63,763 nucleotides of DNA. Origin: Pseudonocardia alaniniphila (GTDB taxonomy: Bacteria > Actinomycetota > Actinomycetes > Mycobacteriales > Pseudonocardiaceae). Below the pieces are notes generated by a model that worked only from the letters and a program-made list of their open reading frames with translations, was not told the DNA's origin and did not search any database. Positions 1 through 8,582 of this stretch are shown one piece after another. Position 1 is the stretch's first letter. The number at the start of each line of letters is the position of its first letter. The stretch covers positions 1 to 63,763 of the forward strand of contig NZ_JAKXMK010000048.1 of NCBI RefSeq assembly GCF_022524485.1, in the 5' to 3' direction. The translations under genes were made by a program, and so were the position numbers.

Positions 1-34
1 CGTTAGGGTGTGGGAGAGTAGGTCGCCGCCGACA
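1..34 (+). rRNA. rrf: 5S ribosomal RNA, 3' end (partial)
   Basis: The first bases contain GGTGTGGGAGAGTAGGTCG followed by CCGCCGACA, the conserved 3' arm of actinobacterial 5S rRNA. The gene begins before the window. A strong intrinsic terminator follows about 14 bases later, as expected at the end of an rRNA operon. Confidence 0.82.
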
Positions 35-47
35 TTCAACGTTTGTT

Positions 48-83
48 GTGGGCCCCCGCCGGAAGGCGGGGGCCCACTTTTTT
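48..83 (+). terminator. rRNA operon intrinsic terminator
   Basis: A 13-bp perfect stem (GTGGGCCCCCGCC / GGCGGGGGCCCAC) with a GGAA loop is followed by six T residues. This is a textbook rho-independent terminator directly after the 5S rRNA. Confidence 0.95.
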
Positions 84-84
84 G

Positions 85-90
85 TATCAT
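85..90 (+). promoter_or_regulatory. Candidate -10 element of a leaderless promoter
   Basis: TATCAT fits the actinobacterial -10 consensus TANNNT and ends six bases before the GTG at 97. No Shine-Dalgarno sequence precedes that GTG. The spacing suggests transcription starts at or next to the start codon, so the mRNA would be leaderless. The element sits immediately after the terminator T-tract. This is inference from spacing only. Confidence 0.4.
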
Positions 91-96
91 CTGCAG

Positions 97-3000
97 GTGA
101 GTATCGCGGATGGTTCCGGCGATAACCGCCCGCGACGAGAAGATCGCGACGGGGCCCGGAGACCAGAGAATCGGCAGGGACGCGGCGGCGACCGCCTGGA
201 TCGAGGCGAGGAGCGCCGCGCCGGCGAGCGCGGGCGTCGTGACGACCGTGCAGGCGGTGGAGGCGGGCGCACCGGCTCGGGCTGGTCCGCGCGCGAGTCG
301 GATCGCCCGTATCGGCCGCGCAGCGAGTCGCAATGGGGGGCCGGCGAGCGACGTGCCGGCGGCACGGGCAACCGCGATGCGGCCCGACGTGACGACCGCA
401 GGCGTGACGATGGTCCGCGCGGTGGTGGGCGAGGTACCGACCGCTTCGGTGAGCGTCGCGGATATTCGGCAGGCGGCAGCCGGTACGAGCGCGGCGGCGC
501 GGACGGCTCGCGGTGGTCCGGTAGTGGCGCGGGCTCGGATCGTCGACGTTCGGATGATGCGCCGTATTCGCGACGCGACGACGCTTCGGGCGCCGACCGT
601 GGGCGCGGGGATCGGCCTGACAGAAGCCGCAGTGGCGGCGCGGACCGAGGCCGGTCCGAGGACCGGCCGAGGGGCGCGGGCTGGTCGGATCGCGGGAATA
701 CCGAGCGGCGGTCGCCCGAGGGCGGTCGCGGCGGACCTCGTGACGATCGCGGTCGGGAGCAGGGCCAGTACCGCGGCAGTTCAAGCGGCAGGGACCACGA
801 CCGGTACCGAGGAGACGACCGCGGCGAGCGGGGTGGCTACCGCGGTGGCTCCACCGGCGAGCGGAGTCGGTTCGCGAGGGACGATCGTGGAGGCCGGCCG
901 GGGTATCGCGGCGAATCCGGTGGTGACCGGGGCCGCTATCAGGGCGGCGACCGCGGCGACCGGACCGGGTACCGCGGTGCGGGCGGTGGCGAGCAGAGCC
1001 GGTACACCACCGATGACCGGGGCGATCGCACGTCCAACCGGGGTCGTTCGGACTCCGGTGACCGGGGCGGCTACCGGGGCGAGCGCGGCCAGTACTCGCG
1101 CGACGATCGCAGCAGTGGCTACCGCGGCCAATCCGGTGGCGAGCGCGGTCAGTACCGACGCGATGACCGCAGCGGCGGCCACCGCGGCCAGTCCGGCGGC
1201 GAGCGCGGCCAGTACCGCCGGGATGACCGCGGCGGCGGCTACCGCGGCCAGTCCGGTGGCGAGCGTGGTCAGCACCGGGACGATCGCAGCGGTGGCTATC
1301 GCCGCGATTCCGGTGGCGAGCGTGGCCAATACCGGCGCGACGACCGCAGCGGCAACCGTGCCGAATACGGAGGAGACCGGAGCCGGTACCGGGACGACCG
1401 GAGTGGCAGCCAGGGTGAGACCGGCGGCGAGAGCGGTCGGTACCGGTCCGACGATCGGCGTGGCTATCGCGGCGACTCGGGCGGCGAACGTGCGTCCTAC
1501 CGGGGTCAGACCGGTGGGGGCTACCGCGGGGACGAACGGCGCGACCGTGGCGGCTACCGGGGCGAGGCCGGCGGTCAGCGCGGTCGTTACCAGGGTGACG
1601 ACCGCGATCGCGAGTCGAACCGTGGGGACGACCGCCCGCGCAGCCGTGGCGCCGGCAGACCGGATGAGCGCGCCGGGAGCGGATGGGCGGACCGTCCGGA
1701 GGTCTCGCGCCAGGAGCTTCCGGAGAGCAGCGACAACCGGCCGGAAGACCAGGCGAGCGATCGACCGGCCGCTCCGCGGGAGGACGCCGCGCCGGCCGAC
1801 GCCGCTCGAGCTGACATCGCGCAGGACACGCGCCGGGAGCACGGGGCCGAGCGCGAGCCGCAGAGCAGCGGGCCGGTCGAGGAGCGAAAGAGCGAAGAGC
1901 GGCCCGCCTCGCCGGCGCCCACTCCCGCACCTGACCACGAGCGTGATCCCCCCGTCGACCGCGCGGACCGTCCCGGCGACGAGGGCGCCGAGGGCCGTGA
2001 GCGCGGCGGCCGTGATGACCGGGCCGACCGCGAGCAGCGTGAGGATCGGGGCCGCCCGGCGAGGGGTCCCCGCACCGAGCGCTCCTACGGTGCCGAGCGG
2101 GGCCGCCCTGCCCGGTCCGGCGATCGCGGTGCAGGCGGTCGTGGTGCGGGACAGCGTCGGGGTGAGGGGCCGGGCGGTGCGCCCGGGAGCCGTCCCCCGC
2201 AGCGGGCTGCGTCTCGTTCGGGCGGACGTCCGACCGAGGGCGTGCCGGTGGCGCGTGTCTCCGAGCCGCCGCTGAGCGATGAGATCACGACGGCAAGCCT
2301 CGATCCCGAGGTCCGCCGGGACCTCAGGGGCCTGCAGAAGGACACGGCGAACAGCGTGGCCCGCCACCTCGTCGCCGCCGGGATGCTCGTCGACGAGGAC
2401 CCTGCGCTCGCGCTCGAGCACGCCCGGTTCGCCCGCACGCGGGCGTCACGGATCGCCGTCGTCCGGGAGGCCGCGGGCATCACGGCCTACCACGCAGGCG
2501 AGTGGGCGGAGGCGCTGAGCGAGCTGCGGGCCGCCCGCCGGATGGGCGGTGGTCCAGGGCATCTGGCGGTGATGGCCGACATCGAACGTGCACTGGGACG
2601 TCCGGAGCGCGCGCTCGACCTGAGCCGCGGACCCGAGGTCCGTGAGCTGGATCGAGCCGAGAGCATCGAGCTGCTCATCGTGGCCGCCGGGGCCCGCCGC
2701 GACATGGGTGAGCTGGACGCCGCCGTCATCAGCCTGCAGGTGCCGGAGCTGGACCCGGCCCGCCGCGATCCGTGGAGCGCGCGGCTGTTCTACGCGCACG
2801 CCGACAACCTGCTCGCCGCCGGGCGCGAGTCCGACGCGCTGCAATGGTTCGTGCACGCCGCCAATGCCGATTCGGACGGCGAGACCGACGCCGATCTCCG
2901 TATTGCCGAGCTGACCGGCGAGTCGCTCCCTGAGGAGGACATCGAGTTCGGTCCCGAAGAGTTCGACGAATTCGAGGACGGCTCAGATCGGGAGCCCGAA

Positions 3001-3579
3001 CCGCAGGATTTGCGTCGGGGGGAGTCCGCCGATACGGATGCCGAGAGCGATGAGGAGCCGCTCGGGCACACCGCGGCGGAGGATGCCGACCGGGAGATCG
3101 AGGAGACCACCACTCCGGCGGATGAGGTCGAAGCTCGCGAGGAGTCGGGTTCCGCTTCCGCCTCGCCCGCTGAAGACGCCCTGGGCAGCGGGGAGTCTGC
3201 CGATGCGGATGCCGAGAGTGGCGAGGAGCCGCTTGGGCGCACCGCGGCGGAGGATGCCGACCAGCAACTCCAGGAGACCACCGCCCCGGCCGATGAGGTC
3301 GAAGCTCGCGAGGAGTCGGGTGGGGCTTCCGTCCCGCGGGCCGAGGACGCCCAGAGGGGCGCTGCGCCGAAGGCGGATGAGGGCCTGGGTGGTGGGGAGC
3401 TCGCCGAGGGCGTGGACGATGCTGAGGAAACCGCAGCACCGCCGGCCGGCAGTGCAGGCGAGGACGACGCACCGGGAGAGGACGCCGTGGGCGAGGCCGT
3501 GAAGGCGAAGGCTCCTGCCGAGGGGGTTGCGACGGTCGACTCCGGCGGGCGTGACTCAGCACGGGATCCGAAGCCGTGA
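97..3579 (+). CDS. Arg/Gly/Asp-rich low-complexity protein with TPR-like domain (Rv1691-type, extended)
   Basis: The protein is 1160 aa from GTG at 97. Residues 1 to about 720 are low complexity and dominated by R, G, D, S and E, with repeats such as GGERGQYRRDDRSGG and many RGG/RGQ-like steps. Residues about 726-941 form a helical TPR-like domain (LEHARFARTRASR, EALSELRAARR, ALQWFVHAANADS) like the tetratricopeptide protein that precedes the HAD phosphatase in mycobacteria. The rest is an acidic tail with a 57-residue tandem repeat. The family member I remember (Rv1691) is far shorter, so the N-terminal extension is the unusual part. It resembles RGG-type RNA-binding disordered regions, but RNA binding is inference. 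The stop overlaps the next gene by 4 bp (GTGA), indicating translational coupling. There is no signal peptide or membrane segment, so it is probably cytoplasmic. Confidence 0.8.
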   Translation: MSIADGSGDNRPRREDRDGARRPENRQGRGGDRLDRGEERRAGERGRRDDRAGGGGGRTGSGWSARESDRPYRPRSESQWGAGERRAGGTGNRDAARRDDRRRDDGPRGGGRGTDRFGERRGYSAGGSRYERGGADGSRWSGSGAGSDRRRSDDAPYSRRDDASGADRGRGDRPDRSRSGGADRGRSEDRPRGAGWSDRGNTERRSPEGGRGGPRDDRGREQGQYRGSSSGRDHDRYRGDDRGERGGYRGGSTGERSRFARDDRGGRPGYRGESGGDRGRYQGGDRGDRTGYRGAGGGEQSRYTTDDRGDRTSNRGRSDSGDRGGYRGERGQYSRDDRSSGYRGQSGGERGQYRRDDRSGGHRGQSGGERGQYRRDDRGGGYRGQSGGERGQHRDDRSGGYRRDSGGERGQYRRDDRSGNRAEYGGDRSRYRDDRSGSQGETGGESGRYRSDDRRGYRGDSGGERASYRGQTGGGYRGDERRDRGGYRGEAGGQRGRYQGDDRDRESNRGDDRPRSRGAGRPDERAGSGWADRPEVSRQELPESSDNRPEDQASDRPAAPREDAAPADAARADIAQDTRREHGAEREPQSSGPVEERKSEERPASPAPTPAPDHERDPPVDRADRPGDEGAEGRERGGRDDRADREQREDRGRPARGPRTERSYGAERGRPARSGDRGAGGRGAGQRRGEGPGGAPGSRPPQRAASRSGGRPTEGVPVARVSEPPLSDEITTASLDPEVRRDLRGLQKDTANSVARHLVAAGMLVDEDPALALEHARFARTRASRIAVVREAAGITAYHAGEWAEALSELRAARRMGGGPGHLAVMADIERALGRPERALDLSRGPEVRELDRAESIELLIVAAGARRDMGELDAAVISLQVPELDPARRDPWSARLFYAHADNLLAAGRESDALQWFVHAANADSDGETDADLRIAELTGESLPEEDIEFGPEEFDEFEDGSDREPEPQDLRRGESADTDAESDEEPLGHTAAEDADREIEETTTPADEVEAREESGSASASPAEDALGSGESADADAESGEEPLGRTAAEDADQQLQETTAPADEVEAREESGGASVPRAEDAQRGAAPKADEGLGGGELAEGVDDAEETAAPPAGSAGEDDAPGEDAVGEAVKAKAPAEGVATVDSGGRDSARDPKP
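1071..1355 (+). repeat. In-frame 60-bp (20-aa) tandem repeats in the RGD-rich domain
   Basis: Four to five copies of a unit reading SGGERGQYRRDDRSGGYRGQ occur in tandem, with one deletion of a codon in the fourth copy. Looser copies extend from about 780 to 1600. They encode part of the disordered N-terminal half of the protein at 97-3579. Confidence 0.85.
3020..3361 (+). repeat. 171-bp tandem duplication in the acidic tail
   Basis: Two adjacent copies (3020-3190 and 3191-3361) share the order GESAD, DAES, EEPLG, TAAEDAD, PADEVEAREESG. The 171-bp period equals 57 codons, so the reading frame is kept. The copies differ at scattered positions, so the duplication is not recent. Confidence 0.8.
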
Positions 3580-4703
3580 CCACCCACACGACAGACGCGG
3601 CCGACCTCCTCAGCCGCCACGACGCAGTGCTCGCCGACCTGGACGGCACGCTGTATCGGGGTCGGGGAGCCGTGCCGGGTGCGGTGGAGGCGGTGAAGGC
3701 GGCGCTCGCACGTGGCGTGCCCACGTTCTACGTCACCAACAACGCCTCCCGGCGGCCCTCGGACGTGGCCGCGCACCTGGTGGAGCTCGGCTACCCGGCC
3801 GACGACGGTGACGTGGTCACCAGCTCGCAGGCCGCGGCGGCGATGCTTGCCGCGCAGCTGCCTGCGGGGGCCCGGGTTCTTGTCGTCGGCACGGACGCGC
3901 TGGCGGCCGAGGTGGTCGCCGCCGGATTGGCCGTCACGGAGCGGGCCGAGGACGCGGTGGCGGTGGTCGAGGGGCACAGCCCGGATACCGGATGGCGAGT
4001 GCTGGCCGAGGCATCGGTCGCCCTGCGGGCCGGCGCCGTGTGGGTGGCGTGCAACCTGGACGCCACCCTGCCGACCGAACGCGGGCTGCTGCCGGGCAAC
4101 GGCGCCATGGTGTCCGTGCTGCGGGTGGCCACCGGACGCGAGCCGCAGGTCGCCGGCAAGCCTGCTCCTGAACTCCTGCACACCGCCGTGGAGCGCACCG
4201 GGGCGAAGTCCGCGCTCATGGTGGGTGACCGGCTGGACAGCGACATCGAGGGCGGGCGCGCCGCCGGTCTTCCCACACTCCTGGTTCTGACCGGCGTCTC
4301 CGACCCGGCGGAGTTGCTCGCCGCGCCGCCCGCCTTGCGGCCCGACTACGTCGCTGCCGACCTCGGTGCGCTCACCCGCACGCCCGAGGAGCTCGCGCCC
4401 GGGCACCGTCCCGGTTGGGACGCGCATGTGACCGGACCGGGGCGTCTGACGCTCACGGGGTCCGACGGCACGGAGCCGCTGGACGCCCTCCGCACGCTGT
4501 GCGCGGTGCACTGGGCGGCGGGCGGCGGTGCGGCAACGGTCGTTGCCGACGGCCCCATCGCCGAGCGGGCGTTGCGTGCGCTCGGGCTCGGCACGGCGGG
4601 CTCCGGCTCGGCTACCGTGGGCGCTACCGGCGCCGCTGCGCCCGCAGCCCGCGGGGCGCGCGGCGACACCGGCACCGACGATGCGGGAGCGCAGCACCGA
4701 TGA
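3576..4703 (+). CDS. HAD-family phosphatase, glycerol-3-phosphate phosphatase type (Rv1692-like)
   Basis: The 375-aa protein has HAD superfamily motif I ADLDGT (nucleophile Asp21, Asp23), motif II YVTNN at about 52-56, the cap-domain segment between them, GKPAPELL and motif IV MVGDRLDSDIEGG near 214. This is the NagD/phosphoglycolate-phosphatase-like subgroup. The M. tuberculosis protein in the same place, Rv1692, is known as a D,L-glycerol 3-phosphate phosphatase acting in membrane glycerolipid recycling. The C-terminal about 110 residues form an extra domain rich in Ala/Gly. GTG 3576 overlaps the upstream stop, and the gene's own stop overlaps the next ATG. Substrate is inferred from synteny. 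Confidence 0.88.
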   Translation: MTTHTTDAADLLSRHDAVLADLDGTLYRGRGAVPGAVEAVKAALARGVPTFYVTNNASRRPSDVAAHLVELGYPADDGDVVTSSQAAAAMLAAQLPAGARVLVVGTDALAAEVVAAGLAVTERAEDAVAVVEGHSPDTGWRVLAEASVALRAGAVWVACNLDATLPTERGLLPGNGAMVSVLRVATGREPQVAGKPAPELLHTAVERTGAKSALMVGDRLDSDIEGGRAAGLPTLLVLTGVSDPAELLAAPPALRPDYVAADLGALTRTPEELAPGHRPGWDAHVTGPGRLTLTGSDGTEPLDALRTLCAVHWAAGGGAATVVADGPIAERALRALGLGTAGSGSATVGATGAAAPAARGARGDTGTDDAGAQHR

Positions 4704-4882
4704 CCGTGCCCAAGCCGGGCCCTCCACCAGGGACCGCCGATCCGCAGGAGATCGTCTCCCGCGCAATGGCGGGTCTCGACGGTCTGGGCGACCGGCCGCT
4801 CGCCGAGCACGTGGAGGCGTTCGAGCGGGTGCACGCCGCGCTGGGCGAGGCACTCGCCGCGGGAACTTCCGGCGCTGCGTGA
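4700..4882 (+). CDS. Small conserved hypothetical protein (Rv1693 position)
   Basis: A 60-aa protein beginning MTVPKPGPPPG, with a proline-rich start and an amphipathic helix (AEHVEAFERVHAALGEAL). It lies between the HAD phosphatase and tlyA exactly where mycobacteria have Rv1693. ATG 4700 overlaps the previous stop by 4 bp (ATGA), and its own stop overlaps the tlyA GTG. Function is unknown. The tight coupling on both sides argues that it is translated. Confidence 0.75.
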   Translation: MTVPKPGPPPGTADPQEIVSRAMAGLDGLGDRPLAEHVEAFERVHAALGEALAAGTSGAA

Positions 4883-5676
4883 CGGTGGTCACCCGACGTC
4901 GTCTCGACGCCGAGCTGGTACGCCGCGGTTATGCCCGTTCGCGACAGCAGGCGAGCGAGCTGATCGAGCAGGGCCGGGTCGTCGTTCGCGGGGTGCCGGC
5001 CGGCAAGCCCGCCACGGTCGTCGACCCGGACACACCTGTCACCGTCACCGCGGGCGATGAGCGCGAGTGGGCCTCCCGTGGCGCGCACAAGCTGATCGGC
5101 GCGCTCGACGCGTTCGGCACGGATGTCACCGGGTTGCGGTGCCTCGACGCCGGCGCGTCCACCGGTGGGTTCACCGACGTGTTGCTCGAGCGAGGCGCCG
5201 CGCAGGTCGTGGCCGTCGACGTCGGGTACGGGCAGCTGGTGTGGCGGCTGCGCAGCGACGCCCGCGTGCAGGTGCACGACCGCACCAACGTGCGCGCGCT
5301 GGAACCCGACGCGATCGGTGGCCCGGCCGACCTGGTCGTCGCCGACCTGTCGTTCATCTCGCTGCGCACCGTGCTGCCCGCGCTCACGGCGTGCACGAGC
5401 GCCGACGGTGAGCTGCTGCCGATGGTCAAGCCTCAGTTCGAGGTGGGCCGCCAGCGGCTCGGCGCCGGCGGGGTGGTGCGCGACCCCGGCCTGCGGCTCG
5501 CGGCTCTCACCGAGGTGACGGCCGCGGCGCGGGCGCTGGGCCTGGTGCTGCGCGGTGCGGTGGCGAGCCCCTTGCCCGGCCCGTCCGGAAATGTGGAGTA
5601 CTTCCTTCGGCTGTCGCGACATGGCGAGGACGCCGAGGACCTGGTGCTGGCCAGGGCGATCGAGGAGGGTCCGTGA
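4879..5676 (+). CDS. tlyA: TlyA family rRNA 2'-O-methyltransferase
   Basis: 265 aa, close to the 268 aa of mycobacterial TlyA. Residues about 5-65 form an S4 RNA-binding domain (RLDAELVRRGYARSRQQA). The SAM site DAGASTGGFTDVLL begins near residue 91. The K-D-K-E catalytic set of 2'-O-methyltransferases can be seen in RGAHK, DLSFIS, MVKPQFE and GNVEYF. The family methylates cytidines of 16S and 23S rRNA at the subunit interface and sensitises ribosomes to capreomycin and viomycin. GTG 4879 overlaps the upstream TGA. A second in-frame GTG lies six bases downstream. The gene is coupled to nadK downstream by a 4-bp overlap. Confidence 0.93.
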   Translation: MTVVTRRRLDAELVRRGYARSRQQASELIEQGRVVVRGVPAGKPATVVDPDTPVTVTAGDEREWASRGAHKLIGALDAFGTDVTGLRCLDAGASTGGFTDVLLERGAAQVVAVDVGYGQLVWRLRSDARVQVHDRTNVRALEPDAIGGPADLVVADLSFISLRTVLPALTACTSADGELLPMVKPQFEVGRQRLGAGGVVRDPGLRLAALTEVTAAARALGLVLRGAVASPLPGPSGNVEYFLRLSRHGEDAEDLVLARAIEEGP

Positions 5677-6587
5677 CCAGGGAGATTCTGGTCGTCCTGC
5701 ACGCCGGGCGGGAGAAGAACCGGCGCACGGCAGCGGCGGTGGCGCACCGCCTCGCCGAGTCCGGCGTCCGGCTCCGGGTGATCGGCGAGGAGTGGGCCGA
5801 GGTGGAGAACGGCGGCCTGCCCGCCTCGCTCACCCCCCGTGTCGTCGAAGGGCGACCCGGCTGTGCCGAGGGCGCCGAGGTGGTGCTCGTGCTCGGTGGC
5901 GACGGCACACTGCTGCGTGCCGCGGAGATGGCCCGTCCGGTGGGGGTCCCGCTGCTCGGGGTGAACCTCGGACGGGTCGGGTTCCTGGCCGAGACCGAGG
6001 AGGAGTCGCTGGGCGAGGCCCTCGACGCGGTCGTGGACGGCAAGTACTCCGTCGAGGAACGCATGACGATCGACGCCGTCGCGCGCCTCAACGGGCACGT
6101 GCTGGTCCGCTCGTGGGCCCTCAACGAGGCGACCGTCGAGAAGTCCAGCAGGGAGCGGATCCTCGAGGTGGTCCTCGAGGTCGACGGGCGGCCGGTATCG
6201 GCCTTCGGGTGCGACGGAGTGATCTGCGCCACTCCCACCGGCTCCACCGCGTATGCGTTCTCCGCGGGTGGCCCGCTGGTGTGGCCCCAGGTGGAGGCGC
6301 TGCTGTTGGTGCCGAGCAACGCGCATGCGCTGTTCTCCCGGCCGATGGTGGTCGCGCCCGACACCGAGGTGGCGATCGAGGTCGACCCGACCGGCCCGCC
6401 TGCCGTCCTGGAATGCGACGGGCGGCGCAACGTGGTGCTGCCGCCCGCGGCGCGCGTCGAGCTCTCCCGCAGCAACGACCCCGTGCGGATGGTGAGGTTG
6501 GACGGGCAGCCCTTCGCCGACCGTCTGGTACGCAAGTTCGACCTGCCCGTCAGGGGATGGCGCGGCGCGCCGCAGTCCGGCAGCTGA
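5673..6587 (+). CDS. nadK: NAD kinase
   Basis: The 304-aa protein phosphorylates NAD+ to NADP+, using ATP or polyphosphate in actinobacteria. It carries the diagnostic GGDGT motif near residue 75, the LNEATVEK segment near 149 and the glycine-rich CATPTGSTAYAFSAGGP motif. Length is normal for the family. GTG 5673 overlaps the tlyA stop. Its place between tlyA and recN is conserved in actinobacteria. Confidence 0.95.
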   Translation: MTREILVVLHAGREKNRRTAAAVAHRLAESGVRLRVIGEEWAEVENGGLPASLTPRVVEGRPGCAEGAEVVLVLGGDGTLLRAAEMARPVGVPLLGVNLGRVGFLAETEEESLGEALDAVVDGKYSVEERMTIDAVARLNGHVLVRSWALNEATVEKSSRERILEVVLEVDGRPVSAFGCDGVICATPTGSTAYAFSAGGPLVWPQVEALLLVPSNAHALFSRPMVVAPDTEVAIEVDPTGPPAVLECDGRRNVVLPPAARVELSRSNDPVRMVRLDGQPFADRLVRKFDLPVRGWRGAPQSGS

Positions 6588-6621
6588 GGCGTTGTCGGGC
6601 CGGCGCCGTACGCTTCGCCCC

Positions 6622-8475
6622 ATGCTGGCCGAGATGCGGATCCAGGGCCTCGGCGTGATCGACGACGCAACGCTCGACCTGGATCCAGGGCTCACGGTGC
6701 TCACCGGTGAGACCGGTGCGGGCAAGACCATGGTCGTCACAGGGCTGTCGCTGCTCGGCGGCGGGCGGGCGGAGTCCTCGCGCGTGGCCGACGGCGCACG
6801 TCGAGCCGTCGTCGAGGGGCGTTTCAGCGCCGACCCGGCGGCGCTGAAGGTCGCCGACGAAGTGGGCGCCGACGCCGACGAGGACGGCACCCTCATCGCG
6901 GTCCGCACCGTCAGCGCCGACGGCCGGTCCAGAGCGCACCTGGGCGGGCGGTCGGTTCCTGTCGGGGTGCTGTCCCGGCTCGCCGAGGTCACGCTCGCCG
7001 TCCACGGGCAGAACGACCAACTGCGGCTCCTGCGCCCGGCCGAGCAGCGGGCCTTGCTGGATCGCTTCGCCGGCGACGTCGTGGCCGAGCCGCTGGAGCG
7101 CTACCGGGCCGTGCGGGCCGAGTGGCAGCGCGTGGCCGCCGAGCTCGTCGAGCGGCGGGACGGGGCGCGGCGGCTCGCCCAGGAGGCCGACCTGCTGCGC
7201 CACGGGCTCACCGAGATCAGGGCGGTCGACCCCCAGCCCGGTGAGGACGTCGAGCTGACCGAGCTGGCCCACCGGCTGTCCGCGGCCGACGAGCTGCGCG
7301 AGGTCGCCGCCGGTGCCCAGCTCGCGCTCATCGGCCCCGAGGACGGCGACCCGGACGCGCCGGGCGCACTGGCGCTGATCGGCGACGCGCGCCACCGTCT
7401 CGCCGGCGCGGGCGACCCGGCCCTCACCATGCTCGACGCGCGGCTGCACGAGGTGCTCGCGCTGCTCGGCGACGTCGGCACCGAGCTCACCGGCTACCTC
7501 GACCGGCTCGACGCCGACCCGGAACGGCTGGCGTCCGTGCTGTCCCGGCAGGCCGAGCTCAAGGCACTCACCCGCAAGTACGCCGCCGACATCGACGGCG
7601 TGATCGCCTGGGCCGAGGCCGCCGAGGAGCGGCTGGCCGGGCTCGACACGTCCGACGAGGCACTCGCGGCGCTGGCCGCGCGCCGCGACGCACTGGGCGT
7701 CGAGCTGGCCGAGCACGCTGCGGCCGTCACCGCCGCCCGCACCGAGGCCGCCGCTCGGCTGGCGGCCGACACCACCGCCGAGCTGGGCGGGCTGGCGATG
7801 GCCGATGCGCGGCTGCTCGTCGCCGTTGTCCCGCGCGAGGCCGGGCCCGGTGCGGCCGACGCGCTCCTGGTCGGGTCCGCCACGCTCGTGGCCGGCACCG
7901 ACGGCGTCGACGAGGTGGAGCTGCGGCTGGTGGCGCACGCCGGTGCCTCGCCGCTGCCCCTGCACAGGGGAGCGTCCGGCGGGGAGCTCTCGCGCGTGAT
8001 GCTGGCGCTGGAGGTGGCGCTCGCGGGGGCCGACCCCGTGCCCACGATGGTGTTCGACGAGGTCGACGCCGGCGTCGGCGGGCGGGCCGCGGTGGAGATC
8101 GGGCGGCGGCTGGCCCGGCTCGCGGCGCGCCACCAGGTGATCGTGGTGACGCATCTGCCCCAGGTCGCTGCCTACGCCGACCGGCATCTCGTGGTCGACA
8201 AGTCGGCGCGCGACGGCGGTGGCCCCACCCGTAGCCGGGTGCGCACGCTGGCCGAGAGCGACCGCATCGTCGAGCTCGCGCGGATGCTGGCAGGGCTCGA
8301 CGACACCGACACGGGCCGCGCCCACGCCGAGGAACTGCTGGGAGCGGCCCGGGCCCACCGTGAGGCCGACCGCGCAGCCGCGGGCCGCGCCGCCGTGAAC
8401 GGCGCCGGCCCGAAGAGCGCCGGGGCGGGCAGTACTGCGGCGAAGAGTCGCCGGAGAGCGGCTACTCGCGCCTGA
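6622..8475 (+). CDS. recN: DNA repair protein RecN
   Basis: An SMC-like ATPase of 617 aa from ATG 6622. An in-frame TTG at 6592 would add ten residues lacking family resemblance. Walker A GETGAGKT lies at 30-37, a coiled-coil middle spans about 150-390, the ABC signature GASGGELSRV is near 450, and Walker B VFDEVDAGVGG is near 475. RecN binds DNA ends and helps recombinational repair of double-strand breaks. The C-terminal about 50 residues are Ala/Arg-rich and probably disordered. It lies 34 bp after nadK in the same transcription unit. Confidence 0.95.
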   Translation: MLAEMRIQGLGVIDDATLDLDPGLTVLTGETGAGKTMVVTGLSLLGGGRAESSRVADGARRAVVEGRFSADPAALKVADEVGADADEDGTLIAVRTVSADGRSRAHLGGRSVPVGVLSRLAEVTLAVHGQNDQLRLLRPAEQRALLDRFAGDVVAEPLERYRAVRAEWQRVAAELVERRDGARRLAQEADLLRHGLTEIRAVDPQPGEDVELTELAHRLSAADELREVAAGAQLALIGPEDGDPDAPGALALIGDARHRLAGAGDPALTMLDARLHEVLALLGDVGTELTGYLDRLDADPERLASVLSRQAELKALTRKYAADIDGVIAWAEAAEERLAGLDTSDEALAALAARRDALGVELAEHAAAVTAARTEAAARLAADTTAELGGLAMADARLLVAVVPREAGPGAADALLVGSATLVAGTDGVDEVELRLVAHAGASPLPLHRGASGGELSRVMLALEVALAGADPVPTMVFDEVDAGVGGRAAVEIGRRLARLAARHQVIVVTHLPQVAAYADRHLVVDKSARDGGGPTRSRVRTLAESDRIVELARMLAGLDDTDTGRAHAEELLGAARAHREADRAAAGRAAVNGAGPKSAGAGSTAAKSRRRAATRA

Positions 8476-8582
8476 TAGTCGCGTTCGTCTCGCTCCGTGC
8501 GTGCGGGTGATCGCTCGGCGTGCCTTCGTCGTGTCGACAGCACCGGATGCCACAGTGCCACCATGGAAGGCGGGTGCCTGGA

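Noticed and set aside
1071..1355. Regular 60-bp periodicity as a CRISPR array
   Set aside because: There are no alternating unique spacers; the repeats are contiguous, in frame and protein coding. No cas genes are nearby.
781..2421. A 546-residue open frame on the minus strand opposite the RGD-rich repeats
   Set aside because: It is a by-product of repetitive GC-rich codons. It encodes monotonous Ala/Val/Thr repeats, has no ribosome-binding site and no recognised domain.
2790..4892. Long minus-strand frame (700 codons) across the HAD and small-protein genes
   Set aside because: The plus-strand genes have family motifs and coupled starts. The antisense frame has no recognisable domain.
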